Part shown: one piece after another, positions 15,868 through 24,615 of the stretch
How the letters are laid out: the number at the start of each line of letters is the position of its first letter
Numbering within the stretch: the first letter of the stretch is position 1
Assembly: GCA_012729355.1 (NCBI GenBank)
Contig: JAAYDG010000017.1
Location: 1 to 46,892 of the forward strand
Source of the DNA: Clostridiales bacterium
Lineage (GTDB): Bacteria; Bacillota; Clostridia; Peptostreptococcales; Anaerovoracaceae
DNA: 46,892 nt
Direction: 5' to 3'
Program-made: the position numbers and the translations under genes
The notes under the pieces: model-generated
What the model was told of the DNA's origin: nothing
Seen by the model: the letters and a program-made list of their open reading frames with translations, nothing else
Databases searched by the model: none

Positions 15868-16629
15868 TCATTCCTCTTCTTCAAGAAGAGGCTCCCGGGC
15901 AAGCACGCTGTCCAAAATCTTCTTTTCCTCTTTCGTCAGGGGGGGGGCCTTCTTTAAAAACGCACGAAGCAGATCCGGTCGACGCTGCTGTGTCAGGCGA
16001 AGAGAGGATTCCCACTGCCAAAGGCGGATCATTTTGTGATTTCCGCCGAACAGGACCTCCGGTACCGCCCATCCTTCGTATTTTCTGGGTTTCGTGTACT
16101 GATCGTATTCCAGAAGTCCGGAATAGATCGATTCCTCCAGATGTGCGCTTTCATTGCCCAAAACACCGGGAATCATTCTGGCTACTGTGTCGATCAGCAC
16201 CATGCAGGCAAGTTCCCCTCCCGTTAGGATATAATCGCCGATGGATACTTCCTCCATCTCCCAGGCATCCAGGATCCGCTGGTCGACGCCCTCATAATGG
16301 CCGCACAGAATGACCAGTTCGTCTTCTCCGGCCAGTTCTCTGATGTACGTCTGGTCCAACTGCCGCCCTCTCGGAGACATGTATATTTTTCTCCGATGCT
16401 GTGCCCCGATGGCTGTGATCGCGTCAAATACCGGCTGGGGCGTCAGGATCATGCCGGCGCCGCCGCCGTAAGGTGTGTCGTCCGTTTTTTTGTGTTTGTC
16501 CGCCGAGTGGTCTCGGATGTTCGTGATCCCAATGTCGATCAAGCCGTTTTCAACAGCCCGGCCCAGGATACTTTGCCCGATCCACGGCAGGATCATATCC
16601 GGAAACAGTGTGAGGATATGGATCTTCAT
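15868..16629 (-). CDS. trmD: tRNA (guanine-N1)-methyltransferase TrmD
   Basis: TrmD methylates G37 of tRNAs with SAM, preventing frameshifting. The 253-residue protein begins MKIHILTLFPDMILPWIG; the SPOUT knot is seen in ILCGHYEGVDQRILDAW, then EEVSIGDYILTGGELACMVL, and IPGVLGNESAHLEES; the C-terminal domain has YTKPRKYEGWAVPEVLFGG. All key elements are present. The ATG overlaps the rimM stop by four bases (ATGA). It is not followed by rplS in this operon. Confidence 0.97.
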   Translation of the reverse strand: MKIHILTLFPDMILPWIGQSILGRAVENGLIDIGITNIRDHSADKHKKTDDTPYGGGAGMILTPQPVFDAITAIGAQHRRKIYMSPRGRQLDQTYIRELAGEDELVILCGHYEGVDQRILDAWEMEEVSIGDYILTGGELACMVLIDTVARMIPGVLGNESAHLEESIYSGLLEYDQYTKPRKYEGWAVPEVLFGGNHKMIRLWQWESSLRLTQQRRPDLLRAFLKKAPPLTKEEKKILDSVLAREPLLEEEE

Positions 16630-17123
16630 GACTCCGTCATCCCTTCGATCAGCCGCACCGTCATCGTCCGTGCGGGCAGATTTACATCCAGCACAAAAGC
16701 GCCTACGGCCGGCAGTAAAAACGGATGTCCTGAACGATCCGTGATCTCATAGAGGTCCTGATGGGCATGATGGATCACGTCGGTAAGCTCTCCGACGAGC
16801 GTCCCCTCTTGGGTCCGAACCGTCATCCCGATGAGATCGCGCACAAAATACGTATCCTCCGGGATGTCCCACAAGGATTCTTCCGGCAAAAACAATTCTT
16901 GCCCGCGCAGACTTTCAGCTGTATTGCGATCATCCACTTCCGACAGCTTGAGAATGACCTTATCCTTTTGGTATCGCACATTCTGCAGTTCATGACAGCG
17001 CTTTTCGATCAGGACTGCGGAAATCTGGGAAAACCGCGTCGTTTCATCCGTAAACGGATAAACACGAACTTCCCCGCGGATCCCCACCGGTGCGGTGATC
17101 TTTCCGATCTTTACAGTCTTCAT
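16626..17123 (-). CDS. rimM: 16S rRNA processing protein RimM
   Basis: RimM binds S19 and assists maturation of the 30S head. The 165-residue protein begins MKTVKIGKITAPVGIRGEVR, with the family G(x)I(x)xPxGxRGE signature, then VYPFTDETTRF, RNTAESLRGQELFLPEE and the PRC-barrel part (YFVRDLIGMTV, VGELTDVIHH, FLLPAVGAFVLDVNLPARTM). GGAGG precedes the ATG by five bases. Operon position between khpA and trmD is standard. Confidence 0.96.
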   Translation of the reverse strand: MKTVKIGKITAPVGIRGEVRVYPFTDETTRFSQISAVLIEKRCHELQNVRYQKDKVILKLSEVDDRNTAESLRGQELFLPEESLWDIPEDTYFVRDLIGMTVRTQEGTLVGELTDVIHHAHQDLYEITDRSGHPFLLPAVGAFVLDVNLPARTMTVRLIEGMTES

Positions 17124-17138
17124 AAGACCTCCGCGCCC

Positions 17139-17372
17139 CTAGGAAACGATCTCCACATTGACCTTTTTGTTTTGTTTGACCGCAGCTGCCTTGACCACAG
17201 TCCGCATCGCTTTGGCGATGCGTCCCTGCTTCCCGATCACTTTGCCCATATCCTGACTGGATACGCGGAGCTCGATGACGGTGGAATCTCCGTCGCTGGC
17301 GACTTCACGAACCCGAACTTCCTCCGGCGCATCCACCAGGGACTTGGCGATGGTTTCTACCAATAACAACAT
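17139..17372 (-). CDS. khpA: KhpA, KH-domain RNA-binding protein
   Basis: A 77-residue single KH-domain protein (older name YlqC) that with KhpB binds many RNAs in Gram-positives. It carries ELRVSSQDMGKVIGKQGRIA, where GKVIGKQGRIAKAMR is the KH GxxG loop. The C-terminus KKVNVEIVS is typical. It lies between rpsP and rimM, the conserved place. Confidence 0.95.
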   Translation of the reverse strand: MLLLVETIAKSLVDAPEEVRVREVASDGDSTVIELRVSSQDMGKVIGKQGRIAKAMRTVVKAAAVKQNKKVNVEIVS

Positions 17373-17387
17373 TATCTCACCGCTTTC

Positions 17388-17633
17388 TTACTCGATAATA
17401 CCCGATTTTTTAAAGAGTGCCCGCACCGTATCGGTGGGCGCTGCGCCCGTGGAGAGCCATTTCTTTGCTTTTTCGGGATCGATTTTGATGTCTGCCGGAT
17501 CCGTCAGCGGATTGTAGTACCCGATCTCTTCGATGAATCTTCCGTCTCTCGGAGAGCGGGAATCTGCCACGACGACTCTGTAGAAAGGCCTTTTGTGCGC
17601 GCCCATTCTTTTCAATCTGATTTTAACTGCCAT
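17388..17633 (-). CDS. rpsP: 30S ribosomal protein S16
   Basis: S16 is a small-subunit assembly protein. The 81-residue protein begins [19 protein letters not shown], then [20 protein letters not shown] and [20 protein letters not shown], fully canonical. GGAGG lies in front of the ATG. It follows ffh after 88 bases with no terminator visible, so it is probably cotranscribed. Confidence 0.98.
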   Translation of the reverse strand: MAVKIRLKRMGAHKRPFYRVVVADSRSPRDGRFIEEIGYYNPLTDPADIKIDPEKAKKWLSTGAAPTDTVRALFKKSGIIE

Positions 17634-17721
17634 TTTTTCCTCCTGATCAATAACTGTTTACTGCTTTCTATATGTGAACGCCACATCGCTGCAGCGGTTC
17701 GCCCGATCATCGAAACACCCG

Positions 17722-19059
17722 TTAGAATCCCTGAAACATCCGTCGGGCTTTCTTCCCCGGCTTCCCTCCGGAAAACTGCTTCATCAGCTTTCTGGTTTCT
17801 TCGTAGCGCTTGATCAGACTGTTGACCCGGGTAACGGTAACCCCGGCGCCGGCAGCGATCCGCTTTCGCCTGCTCGCATTGAGGAGCTGGGGATTCCTGC
17901 GCTCTTCTATCGTCATGGACTGTATAATGGCTTCCATGGAACGAAATTCTTGTTCGCCTTTGTCCAACTGTTCTTCGTCGGGCTTCGCCCCGCCGCCGGG
18001 CAGCATGTCCATGATCTTGGCCAATCCGCCCATGCCGCGGATTTGAGAGAACTGATCCAGAAAATCTTCCAGGGTGAACTGGTTCTTTTTCATTTTCTTT
18101 TCCAGTTCCCTGGACTTCTCTTCGTCGTAGGATTCCTGCGCTTTCTCGATCAGGCTCATCATGTCGCCCATGCCCAGGATCCTGGAAGCCATGCGTTGCG
18201 GATGAAAGGCCTCCAACGCATCGTTCTTTTCTCCCACACCCACGAATTTTATGGGTTTTCCCGTAACGCTTTTGACGGACAGCGCCGCTCCGCCCCGGGT
18301 GTCTCCGTCCAGCTTTGTCATGATAATGCCATCGATGCCCAACCTCTCGTGAAACGCCTGCGCTGCGGTCACAGCATCCTGGCCGGTCATGGCATCCACC
18401 ACCAAAAGGATCTCGTGAGGTTTGACGGCCTTTCTGATGCGGACCAGTTCGTCCATAAGATCTTCGTCCACATGGAGTCTTCCTGCCGTGTCGACGATCA
18501 GCGTATCGAATCCTTTATATTCCGCGATTTTTCTTGCCGCCTGTGCGATCACTACCGGATCCCGGGCTTCCCGATCCGCATAGACCGGGATCTCCACGGA
18601 TGTTCCGAGAATTTCCAGCTGCTCGATGGCTGCAGGCCGATACACGTCACAAGCGGCCATCATCGGTTTTTTCCCGTTCTTCTTAAGGTGGGATGCCAGC
18701 TTGGCACAAGTCGTGGTCTTCCCTGTCCCCTGCAGTCCCACTAAAAGAAGCGTTGTAAAGCCGCTGGAAGAAAAGGTCAGCTTGCTGTTGCTTCCGCCCA
18801 TCAGCGCAGCCAGTTCATCATTGACGATCTTGATGACCTGTTGACCCGGCGTCAGACTGTTCATCACTTCTTCGCCCAGCGATTTCTCCTTGACGGCGGC
18901 GACAAATTCCTTGACGACCTTGAAATGGACGTCCGCCTCCAGCAGCGCCAACTTGACTTCACGCATGGCTTCCTGGATGTCCGCCTCGGTGAGCACGCCT
19001 TTGCCTTTCAATTTCTTGAATATTCCGTTGAGTTTTTCGGATAAACCTTCGAAGGCCAT
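17722..19059 (-). CDS. ffh: Signal recognition particle protein Ffh
   Basis: Ffh (SRP54) is the GTPase that with SRP RNA targets ribosomes making membrane or secreted proteins to FtsY. The 445-residue protein has the N domain (MAFEGLSEKLNGIFKKLKG), the G domain with P-loop VGLQGTGKTTTCAKLA at about residues 107-122, CDVYRPAAIEQL, DTAGRLHVDEDLMDEL and TKLDGDTRGGAALS, and a Met-rich M domain (FTLEDFLDQFSQIRGMGGLA, RRKRIAAGAGVTVTRVN). It starts two bases after the ylxM stop. The SRP RNA gene is not in the window. Confidence 0.98.
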   Translation of the reverse strand: MAFEGLSEKLNGIFKKLKGKGVLTEADIQEAMREVKLALLEADVHFKVVKEFVAAVKEKSLGEEVMNSLTPGQQVIKIVNDELAALMGGSNSKLTFSSSGFTTLLLVGLQGTGKTTTCAKLASHLKKNGKKPMMAACDVYRPAAIEQLEILGTSVEIPVYADREARDPVVIAQAARKIAEYKGFDTLIVDTAGRLHVDEDLMDELVRIRKAVKPHEILLVVDAMTGQDAVTAAQAFHERLGIDGIIMTKLDGDTRGGAALSVKSVTGKPIKFVGVGEKNDALEAFHPQRMASRILGMGDMMSLIEKAQESYDEEKSRELEKKMKKNQFTLEDFLDQFSQIRGMGGLAKIMDMLPGGGAKPDEEQLDKGEQEFRSMEAIIQSMTIEERRNPQLLNASRRKRIAAGAGVTVTRVNSLIKRYEETRKLMKQFSGGKPGKKARRMFQGF

Positions 19060-19060
19060 A

Positions 19061-19417
19061 CTATTCTCCCAATGCGTCCGCTGTATTCTTGATCCGTCTG
19101 AGCTGCACCGCCAACGCAGTATCCTCTCCGCTCTGCTCGATCAGCTGTGTCAAGGCCCGGTCGATGTTCCTGAGAGCCTGCTCCGTCTTCCGAAAGCGTT
19201 CCATGAGTTTCAGCTTGCTTTCGTATTCGTACAGCGCTTTTTCCGCTTTTCGGACGCTGTCGTACACGCCCTGCCGCGTCAATCCGAATTCTTCGGCGAT
19301 TTCCGACAGAGACCAATTCTCCTCCCGGTACAGCCGTACAAATTCTCTCTGTCGCTGAGGCAGAAGATTTCCGTAGAAATCATACAGCATATTGATCGTG
19401 AAAATGTCTTCCAGCAT
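19061..19417 (-). CDS. ylxM: YlxM, SRP-associated helix-turn-helix protein
   Basis: A 118-residue helical protein of the UPF0122/YlxM family, which stimulates the SRP GTPase in some Gram-positives and is almost always just upstream of ffh. It begins MLEDIFTINMLYDFYGNLLP, followed by RQREFVRLYREENWSLSEIA and EEFGLTRQGVYDSVRKAEKAL, the sigma-like HTH. I place the start at 19417, nine bases after GGGAG; the upstream extension has no SD. It is the first gene of the long operon, about 23 bases from the predicted transcription start. Confidence 0.93.
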   Translation of the reverse strand: MLEDIFTINMLYDFYGNLLPQRQREFVRLYREENWSLSEIAEEFGLTRQGVYDSVRKAEKALYEYESKLKLMERFRKTEQALRNIDRALTQLIEQSGEDTALAVQLRRIKNTADALGE

Positions 19418-19446
19418 TGCGTTCCGCTCCCTTGCCCACGCTGGGT

Positions 19447-19475
19447 ACTGTACCATAAAAACAGGAGGGTGTCAA
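19447..19475 (-). promoter_or_regulatory. Promoter of the 14-gene ylxM operon
   Basis: Minus-strand TTGACA (19470-19475) and TACAGT (19447-19452), 17-base spacer. The -35 box lies within the stem of the terminator that ends the upstream decarboxylase gene. Confidence 0.7.
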
Positions 19476-19493
19476 GCATTTTGCTTAACACCC
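19460..19493 (-). terminator. Terminator of the Orn/Lys/Arg decarboxylase gene
   Basis: Stem GGGTGTTAAGCA/TGCTTGACACCC (19467-19493; one internal mismatch/wobble) with a downstream T-rich stretch CTCCTGTTTTT on the minus strand. The T-run starts six bases after the stem, so strength may be moderate. Confidence 0.6.
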
Positions 19494-19498
19494 TTGTG

Positions 19499-20950
19499 CT
19501 ATCTGACCACGACGTACGTGGATAATTTTCCGTCCGAAGGACCGTGAAGATGGCCGTTTCTCTGTCGAAAAGCTTCCACATACTCCCACACTTCATCCGA
19601 CATTCTTTCTCCCGGATAAATGACCGGGATCCCCGGCGGATAAGGCGCAATCATTTCTGCCGCGATCCGGCCTCTGGCATCCATCCAAGGGATCCGTTCC
19701 CGATCGGAGAAGTAAGCTTGCCGCGGAGAAAGGACGTATTCGGGTTGTTCCGGAAGTTTTTTTGCCAGCGGGAGCAGCGATCCGTCCTGATTTTTTTCGG
19801 CGATATCTTCCAATGCGTCCACCAGTCGATCCAGATCTTCTTTTTCATTGGCAAAGGTCACAATGGCCAGCGTGTTCCGATAGTCCGCCAGTTCCATGTC
19901 CACATTGTAATCGTAGAACAGCATTTTTTTCAGATCGAATCCGGTGATTCCGATATCGTCTGCGCTCACGACCAGCCTTGTGATGTCGTAATCGTGGATC
20001 CCTGCTCTGCCGATGAGCTCTCTCCCGGCACAGGTCATGCCCGGAATGGCGTTGATCCGTTCTCTGGCATCGATTGCCAGGCCGGCGGCTTTATCGATCA
20101 TTTCCTTGCCTCTGGCGGCCATGTCCTGGCGCGCCACATCCAAAGATGTCATGAGCAGATAGGAAGGGCTGGTGCTTTGCACCAGTGTGAGATTGGATTC
20201 CAGGCGACTCTTTTTGATCCGGTCGGATTTCACGTGGAGCATGGAACTCTGGGTCAGGGATCCGGTCACTTTGTGAATGCTCTGCACACACATGTCCGCC
20301 CCCAGTTCCAGAGCGCCCTGGGGCAGGCGGTCGCTGAAATAGCAGTGGGCGCCGTGGGCTTCGTCCACCATGAGGATCGCGCCGTGTTGATGGCATACGT
20401 CCGCAATGCCTTTAATATCGCTGGCAATCCCGTAATAGGTCGGACTTACGACCATCACGCCCTTGCAATCCGGGTTGTCCCGGAACATATCCTCTACGGC
20501 TTGTGGCGTGATTCCTCCGTGAAGCCCCCATTCCCGCTCCAACTCGGGCATGATGTACACCGGGTTTCCACCACCGATGATCAAGCCCATCAGTGCGGAT
20601 TTATGGGCATTCCTGGGGATCGCCACCTTTCCGCCGCCATGGGTGGCCGTGATGATCATCGCTTCGTTGCCCGAGGTGCTTCCGTTCACGAGGAAATGGG
20701 TATAATCGGCACCCCACAGCTCCGCAGCCAGCTGTTCGGCTTCCATGATCGCGCCGGAAGCATGGTGCAGATCGTCCGTGAGCGGTGTTTCCGTCAAATC
20801 AAAAGAAAAAATCGCATCCCCCACCGCTTCACGCCAGATGGGACTGATGCCTTTTTCATAACGATGCCCGGGTATGCAAAAATAAGCAGGCTTCCTCGTA
20901 TTATATTCCACAATTGCGTCAAACAAGGGGGTTCTGTTTTGGTCGTTCAT
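19499..20950 (-). CDS. Orn/Lys/Arg decarboxylase (PLP, Bacillus SpeA/YaaO type)
   Basis: A 483-residue fold-type-I PLP decarboxylase for arginine, lysine or ornithine, producing polyamine precursors. It has AYFCIPGHRYEKG (substrate entry), THFLVNGSTSGNEAMIIT, VDEAHGAHCYFSD with the PLP-pyridine Asp, and the Schiff-base Lys in CVQSIHKVTGSLTQSS. The C-terminal domain contains SYVVVR-like ending (STYVVVR). The ATG at 20950 gives the usual MNDQNRTPLFDAI start; AGAGGAG is 12 bases upstream, longer than ideal, and an ATG at 20974 has no SD. Substrate cannot be told from these motifs; arginine or lysine is most likely. Monocistronic with its own terminator. Confidence 0.9.
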   Translation of the reverse strand: MNDQNRTPLFDAIVEYNTRKPAYFCIPGHRYEKGISPIWREAVGDAIFSFDLTETPLTDDLHHASGAIMEAEQLAAELWGADYTHFLVNGSTSGNEAMIITATHGGGKVAIPRNAHKSALMGLIIGGGNPVYIMPELEREWGLHGGITPQAVEDMFRDNPDCKGVMVVSPTYYGIASDIKGIADVCHQHGAILMVDEAHGAHCYFSDRLPQGALELGADMCVQSIHKVTGSLTQSSMLHVKSDRIKKSRLESNLTLVQSTSPSYLLMTSLDVARQDMAARGKEMIDKAAGLAIDARERINAIPGMTCAGRELIGRAGIHDYDITRLVVSADDIGITGFDLKKMLFYDYNVDMELADYRNTLAIVTFANEKEDLDRLVDALEDIAEKNQDGSLLPLAKKLPEQPEYVLSPRQAYFSDRERIPWMDARGRIAAEMIAPYPPGIPVIYPGERMSDEVWEYVEAFRQRNGHLHGPSDGKLSTYVVVR

Positions 20951-21040
20951 TGCCGTTATCAGCTCCTCTTTCATCCGTGTCGTCGTCGGGCAGGCCATGC
21001 CGGACGCAAGTATCATTATGTCAGTAATTTCGGAAATGTC

Positions 21041-21070
21041 AATAAAAATGTCCGGCGCGATGCGCCGGAC
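21041..21070 (-). terminator. Terminator of the GntR-ABC operon
   Basis: Perfect stem GTCCGGCGC/GCGCCGGAC (21050-21070) followed on the minus strand by ATTTTTATT. It lies 19 bases after the ABC permease stop. Confidence 0.85.
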
Positions 21071-21088
21071 AAACCCCCTTTTGAGCTT

Positions 21089-23230
21089 CTATTCGCTCAG
21101 ATATCGGTCTGCTTCTGCCCGTATCACCTCGGGCAGATCCGCTTCGTTCAAATAATAACGCATTGCCGCCTCAAACATGCCGTAGCCTTTATCCTCCGAC
21201 CGATGATACACGGTAAGACACAGGGCATCCTCTTCCGCGGGAAAGTGCCGCAGATCTCTGTAGGCGTGATCCCGGATCAGCATCGTGATTGCTTCCGGGT
21301 CCTCCAGAACCAGACTGCCCGGCTCGGATTGATGTTTCACATCGACGGATGTAAATCGATCGTAGTCGACAGGATGCGTGACTCCTTCTTCTTCTTCCGC
21401 CTCGCAGTTCCGGCGGATCACCGCAAAATCGCCGGTGCCGATTGCTGTCAAAAGGTGCTCGTACCCGTTTTCGGTGATCCAGCGCAGCGTATGTTCGTAT
21501 TCTGCCGTGATCCCGTATCCGAAGAATTCATACCTGTAGTTGCTGTCTTCTTTTCCCGTCATGTACGGATAGGTTTCCGATGTGGCATCGGCATTCTTGC
21601 CACCGGCCTCTGTCCTGTGCTGGATCTGCAACTGAAGGATGGCAGCCCGCCCGGAAACGAGCCGGCGGAACGTCATTTCCTTCAGGTCCCGGCTCAACGC
21701 ATCCAGGAGCAACCGCTTTGCGCTGTTGGACAGAACATCATCCGAATAGTGCATCGTCAGCTGTTCCGATTCGTAGTTGTTTCCGGAAAACAGGACGATT
21801 TCCGTATCCGACATCTGCAGTTGCGACAGCATCTCCGCAGGCTTGTCAGCCTCATCGGATTCGTACAACTTCCGAAGCGATTCCGATTCCATGACCGCCT
21901 CATACGGCAGATGATACCGCCTGGACATCTGATTTCCGCTGTCTAAATCGTAGGTGAGCGTCATCCCGAATCCGAAGCCTTGATGGTCTCTGTATGCTTC
22001 TCTGCGATCGATGACAAACTGATGAAAATCGGTCAGCGCCCTTACGTTTTCCGTTTCCTGAAAAACCAAAGGCCGATTTCCCTGCATCAAATCATAGGAG
22101 TCGATCGTAACCGTTTCCACAGATCCGAGCTGCGGGATTCTCCGTTCATAGCCCAGCGCGTCTTTGTTGAATCCGACGATGACCACTGCCATGATGCCCG
22201 CAAACACCACGAACGTCTTCAGGTTTTCTAGGTCGAAGATCTTCAAGGTCTTCTTGACGATCATCTGGCCGACCAGGAAGCCCAGGATCCCGCCAAGCAC
22301 ATATCCTGCATATCCGTAATCGTTCTCATAAAACACCATTCCGGTAAGGCTGGATCCGAAGAACACGATCAGGAACGATAGAAAGTGCTCCATGAAACGA
22401 AAGACCGTACTCTCCGTCGCTTTTTCCAGCGGCCGTTTTTTGTAGATGAAGTACGTCCCGGCAGCAATCAACACAGCCGCGACCATGTACATCGGCCACG
22501 CAGACGCCCGTAGGTCTCCTTCGGCTTGAAATACATACGTATACGGGCTGAGTTTCAGTGTGATGTCGCTGATCAGCCGATTGTAGGTAAAGCCGAAGAA
22601 ATAGATCTCGGAATAACCCAAAAATGTGGCATACAGGGCAGTGAGCAGAAAGTTGAAGCCCAGTGCCGTGAGTGCATGCAGCACCATCGATCCGGTGACC
22701 ATTCCCGCAAATACCCCTATGGAATAGACAAAAGTGATGATCACCAAAACTTCGGCCATCCATCCAAGTACGTTGGCTGCGGTATAGATATCCGTCTGGA
22801 TCGGCAGATTGTCCACATAGACCGTCTGGTAGACCGGCGTCTTCAGGACCAGCAGGACCAGCCCGTTGATGAAAGCCGGCAAATAAGCCAGCGTCAGACC
22901 CGAAGCGTACGAAGAAAGATACAGGCTTTTTCGCGAGAACGGCATGGCGTGCATCACACCGGCACTTCCCGTATTCTGCAGATAGCGGAACACCGCCACC
23001 GCTGCCGAGATCGCCAAAAACAGATGGGCCGCCATGTAGCCCGGGTTGTGATTGCTCAGCATCGTCTCGATCATGTACGGGCGGATTCTGTCGTAGGACA
23101 AAACCAGGGGAAACGCGCCGGAAAGCAGATAGATCAACAATCCGACAGTACCGATAGCCCAGAATCTTTTCAGATTTTCCAGAGCGAGAGGCAGAGAGAA
23201 AACGTTAGAATAAAATGCTTTGGATCTCAC
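21089..23230 (-). CDS. Large ABC-2-type permease with C-terminal soluble domain
   Basis: A 713-residue membrane protein. The N-terminal half (about residues 15-370) holds many hydrophobic segments (IGTVGLLIYLLSGAFPLVLS, AHLFLAISAAVAVFRYL, VIITFVYSIGVFAGMVTGS and others), ending with a segment near FVVFAGIMAVVIVGFN. The C-terminal 340 residues are hydrophilic and probably extracellular; this part is like the domain found on permeases of YtrA-linked ABC operons in Clostridia (DUF6449-type; from memory). Start is GTG at 23230, eight bases after GGAGG; a frame running to 23251 lacks a better site. It overlaps the ATPase gene by 26 bases. Cargo unknown; such operons often answer cell-envelope stress. 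Confidence 0.82.
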   Translation of the reverse strand: MRSKAFYSNVFSLPLALENLKRFWAIGTVGLLIYLLSGAFPLVLSYDRIRPYMIETMLSNHNPGYMAAHLFLAISAAVAVFRYLQNTGSAGVMHAMPFSRKSLYLSSYASGLTLAYLPAFINGLVLLVLKTPVYQTVYVDNLPIQTDIYTAANVLGWMAEVLVIITFVYSIGVFAGMVTGSMVLHALTALGFNFLLTALYATFLGYSEIYFFGFTYNRLISDITLKLSPYTYVFQAEGDLRASAWPMYMVAAVLIAAGTYFIYKKRPLEKATESTVFRFMEHFLSFLIVFFGSSLTGMVFYENDYGYAGYVLGGILGFLVGQMIVKKTLKIFDLENLKTFVVFAGIMAVVIVGFNKDALGYERRIPQLGSVETVTIDSYDLMQGNRPLVFQETENVRALTDFHQFVIDRREAYRDHQGFGFGMTLTYDLDSGNQMSRRYHLPYEAVMESESLRKLYESDEADKPAEMLSQLQMSDTEIVLFSGNNYESEQLTMHYSDDVLSNSAKRLLLDALSRDLKEMTFRRLVSGRAAILQLQIQHRTEAGGKNADATSETYPYMTGKEDSNYRYEFFGYGITAEYEHTLRWITENGYEHLLTAIGTGDFAVIRRNCEAEEEEGVTHPVDYDRFTSVDVKHQSEPGSLVLEDPEAITMLIRDHAYRDLRHFPAEEDALCLTVYHRSEDKGYGMFEAAMRYYLNEADLPEVIRAEADRYLSE

Positions 23231-24101
23231 TGTTCTCACCTCCCATCTCATAAATAAAAATTTCCTCCAGCGACAGGGGAAGCATATCCAAGATCGCAGG
23301 ATCTTCTTTTTCCAGTTCGGATTTCACGAGATTCCCCGCGTTCCGCACGATCAAGAGTTCCACACTGCCTCTTTTTTCTCTGTGCAAAATATTCAGGTTG
23401 GACAGCGGCCGCTCCTTTTCCTCCTTAAAAGCAACCTGGATTTTGTGGATGTCCGTTTTCAACTCTTCCAGGTCTCTTTCGATCATCATTCGGCCTTCGG
23501 ACAAGATGCCGATCGAATCGCAAATTCCCTCCATTTCCCGTAAATTGTGGGAGGATACCAGGACCGTCATCTGTCTTTCTGCCACATCGGACACCACATA
23601 ACGCCATACGCGCTTTCGTATGAGCGGATCCAAGCCGTCGATGGGTTCGTCCAGAATCAGGTAATCCGGCATCGTGCTCATCACCAGGATGAATGCCGCT
23701 TGTTTTTGCATGCCTTTGGAAAATTTGCTGATCTTACGCACGGCCGGAAGCCCGAATTCCCGGAGCATATCCCGGTACCGCTGTTCGTTCCATGCCGGAT
23801 AGATCTTTCGGTAAAAACTTGCCATATCTCGAATGCTATATGAATTGAAAAAATACAGATCGTCGGGAATGTATCCCAAACGTTCCTTCAAAACGGTGTT
23901 TTCGTAGATATCTTCTCCGTCGAAGGTCACCTGACCGGCATCCGGCATATATACGCCGGTCAAATGTTTGATCAATGTGGTCTTTCCGGATCCGTTCACC
24001 CCGATGAGCCCGTATATCGAACCGGTCTCCACGTGTACATTCAATCCTGAAAGAGCCGAAAAACCGTCAAAGCATTTACTGAGTTCCGTTACCTGTATCA
24101 A
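23205..24101 (-). CDS. ABC transporter ATP-binding protein (YtrB/CcmA type)
   Basis: A 298-residue cytoplasmic ATPase that energises the permease encoded next. It has Walker A LIGVNGSGKTTLIKHLTG (about residues 33-50), the Q-loop region, an ABC signature replaced by KFSKGMQKQAAFILVMS (FSKGMQ in place of LSGGQ, as in YtrB-like ATPases), Walker B YLILDEPIDGLDP and the switch His in VLVSSHNLREME. ATG overlaps the GntR gene's stop by four bases. The C-terminal 80 residues are a regulatory extension. Confidence 0.92.
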   Translation of the reverse strand: MIQVTELSKCFDGFSALSGLNVHVETGSIYGLIGVNGSGKTTLIKHLTGVYMPDAGQVTFDGEDIYENTVLKERLGYIPDDLYFFNSYSIRDMASFYRKIYPAWNEQRYRDMLREFGLPAVRKISKFSKGMQKQAAFILVMSTMPDYLILDEPIDGLDPLIRKRVWRYVVSDVAERQMTVLVSSHNLREMEGICDSIGILSEGRMMIERDLEELKTDIHKIQVAFKEEKERPLSNLNILHREKRGSVELLIVRNAGNLVKSELEKEDPAILDMLPLSLEEIFIYEMGGENSEIQSILF

Positions 24102-24478
24102 CGACTGCCCCCCCCTTTTCGAATCATCTTGTCCAATGCCTGCCTGATGCTTTCTGCCGGAACGCCCAGGAACAGCAATTCCCGGACCAACGGCTCGATT
24201 TTATCCAGAAGAGCACGAATCTGCAAGGGATCCGGAGCATGTCGTGATTCACTGACAAAACATCCCAATCCGGAGACGGTGTATATCCAACCGCTCTGTT
24301 CCAGCTCCCGATAGGCCTTTTGTATGGTATTGGGATTGACAGTCAGCATGGCTGAAAGTTCCCGCACCGAAGGCAGCTTATCATTGGGTGCAAGGACGCC
24401 GGCTATGATCAACTCTTTGCAGTTGTCCACGATTTGTTCGTATATCGACTTTCTGCTCTTTACATCCAGTTGAAACAT
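24098..24478 (-). CDS. GntR-family regulator, YtrA subfamily
   Basis: A 126-residue repressor-type protein with only a winged HTH (residues about 8-75: SRKSIYEQIVDNCKELIIAG, LPSVRELSAMLTVNPNTIQK, AYRELEQSGWIYTV) and a short C-terminal dimerisation helix region, the YtrA layout. Start at 24478 with GGAGG upstream; the longer frame upstream runs into the promoter. First gene of the GntR-ATPase-permease operon with four-base overlaps, so autoregulation is likely. A dyad that overlaps its own -10 box is a candidate operator (24505-24521). Confidence 0.93.
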   Translation of the reverse strand: MFQLDVKSRKSIYEQIVDNCKELIIAGVLAPNDKLPSVRELSAMLTVNPNTIQKAYRELEQSGWIYTVSGLGCFVSESRHAPDPLQIRALLDKIEPLVRELLFLGVPAESIRQALDKMIRKGGGSR

Positions 24479-24504
24479 CGCTCCCCCCTCCTTTGTTTGA
24501 TCCA

Positions 24505-24534
24505 AGTGTACCATGTGTACTAATACAGTGTCAA
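24505..24534 (-). promoter_or_regulatory. Promoter and candidate operator of the GntR-ABC operon
   Basis: Minus-strand TTGACA (24529-24534) and TACACT (24505-24510), 18-base spacer. AGTACACATGGTACACT (24505-24521) contains GTAC/ACAC repeats resembling YtrA-type GntR sites and covers the -10 box. Operator status is inference. Confidence 0.55.
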
Positions 24535-24545
24535 TCCCCCAACAG

Positions 24546-24578
24546 AAAAAGGTTTCCGTTCTGTCGGAAACCTTTTTT
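24546..24578. terminator. Terminator after the amino-acid ABC permease
   Basis: Stem AAAAGGTTTCCG/CGGAAACCTTTT with T-runs on both strands. On the minus strand it closes the binding-protein/permease operon just upstream of the GntR promoter. Confidence 0.8.
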
Positions 24579-24615
24579 CACCTCTGCTTGCAGACAAATT
24601 GCCCGGAGATCTGTT

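Noticed and set aside
19544-21946. 800-codon open frame on the plus strand
   Set aside because: It lies opposite the decarboxylase and ABC permease genes, crosses two terminators, has no SD or family motifs and a His/Arg/Gln-rich composition typical of antisense frames.
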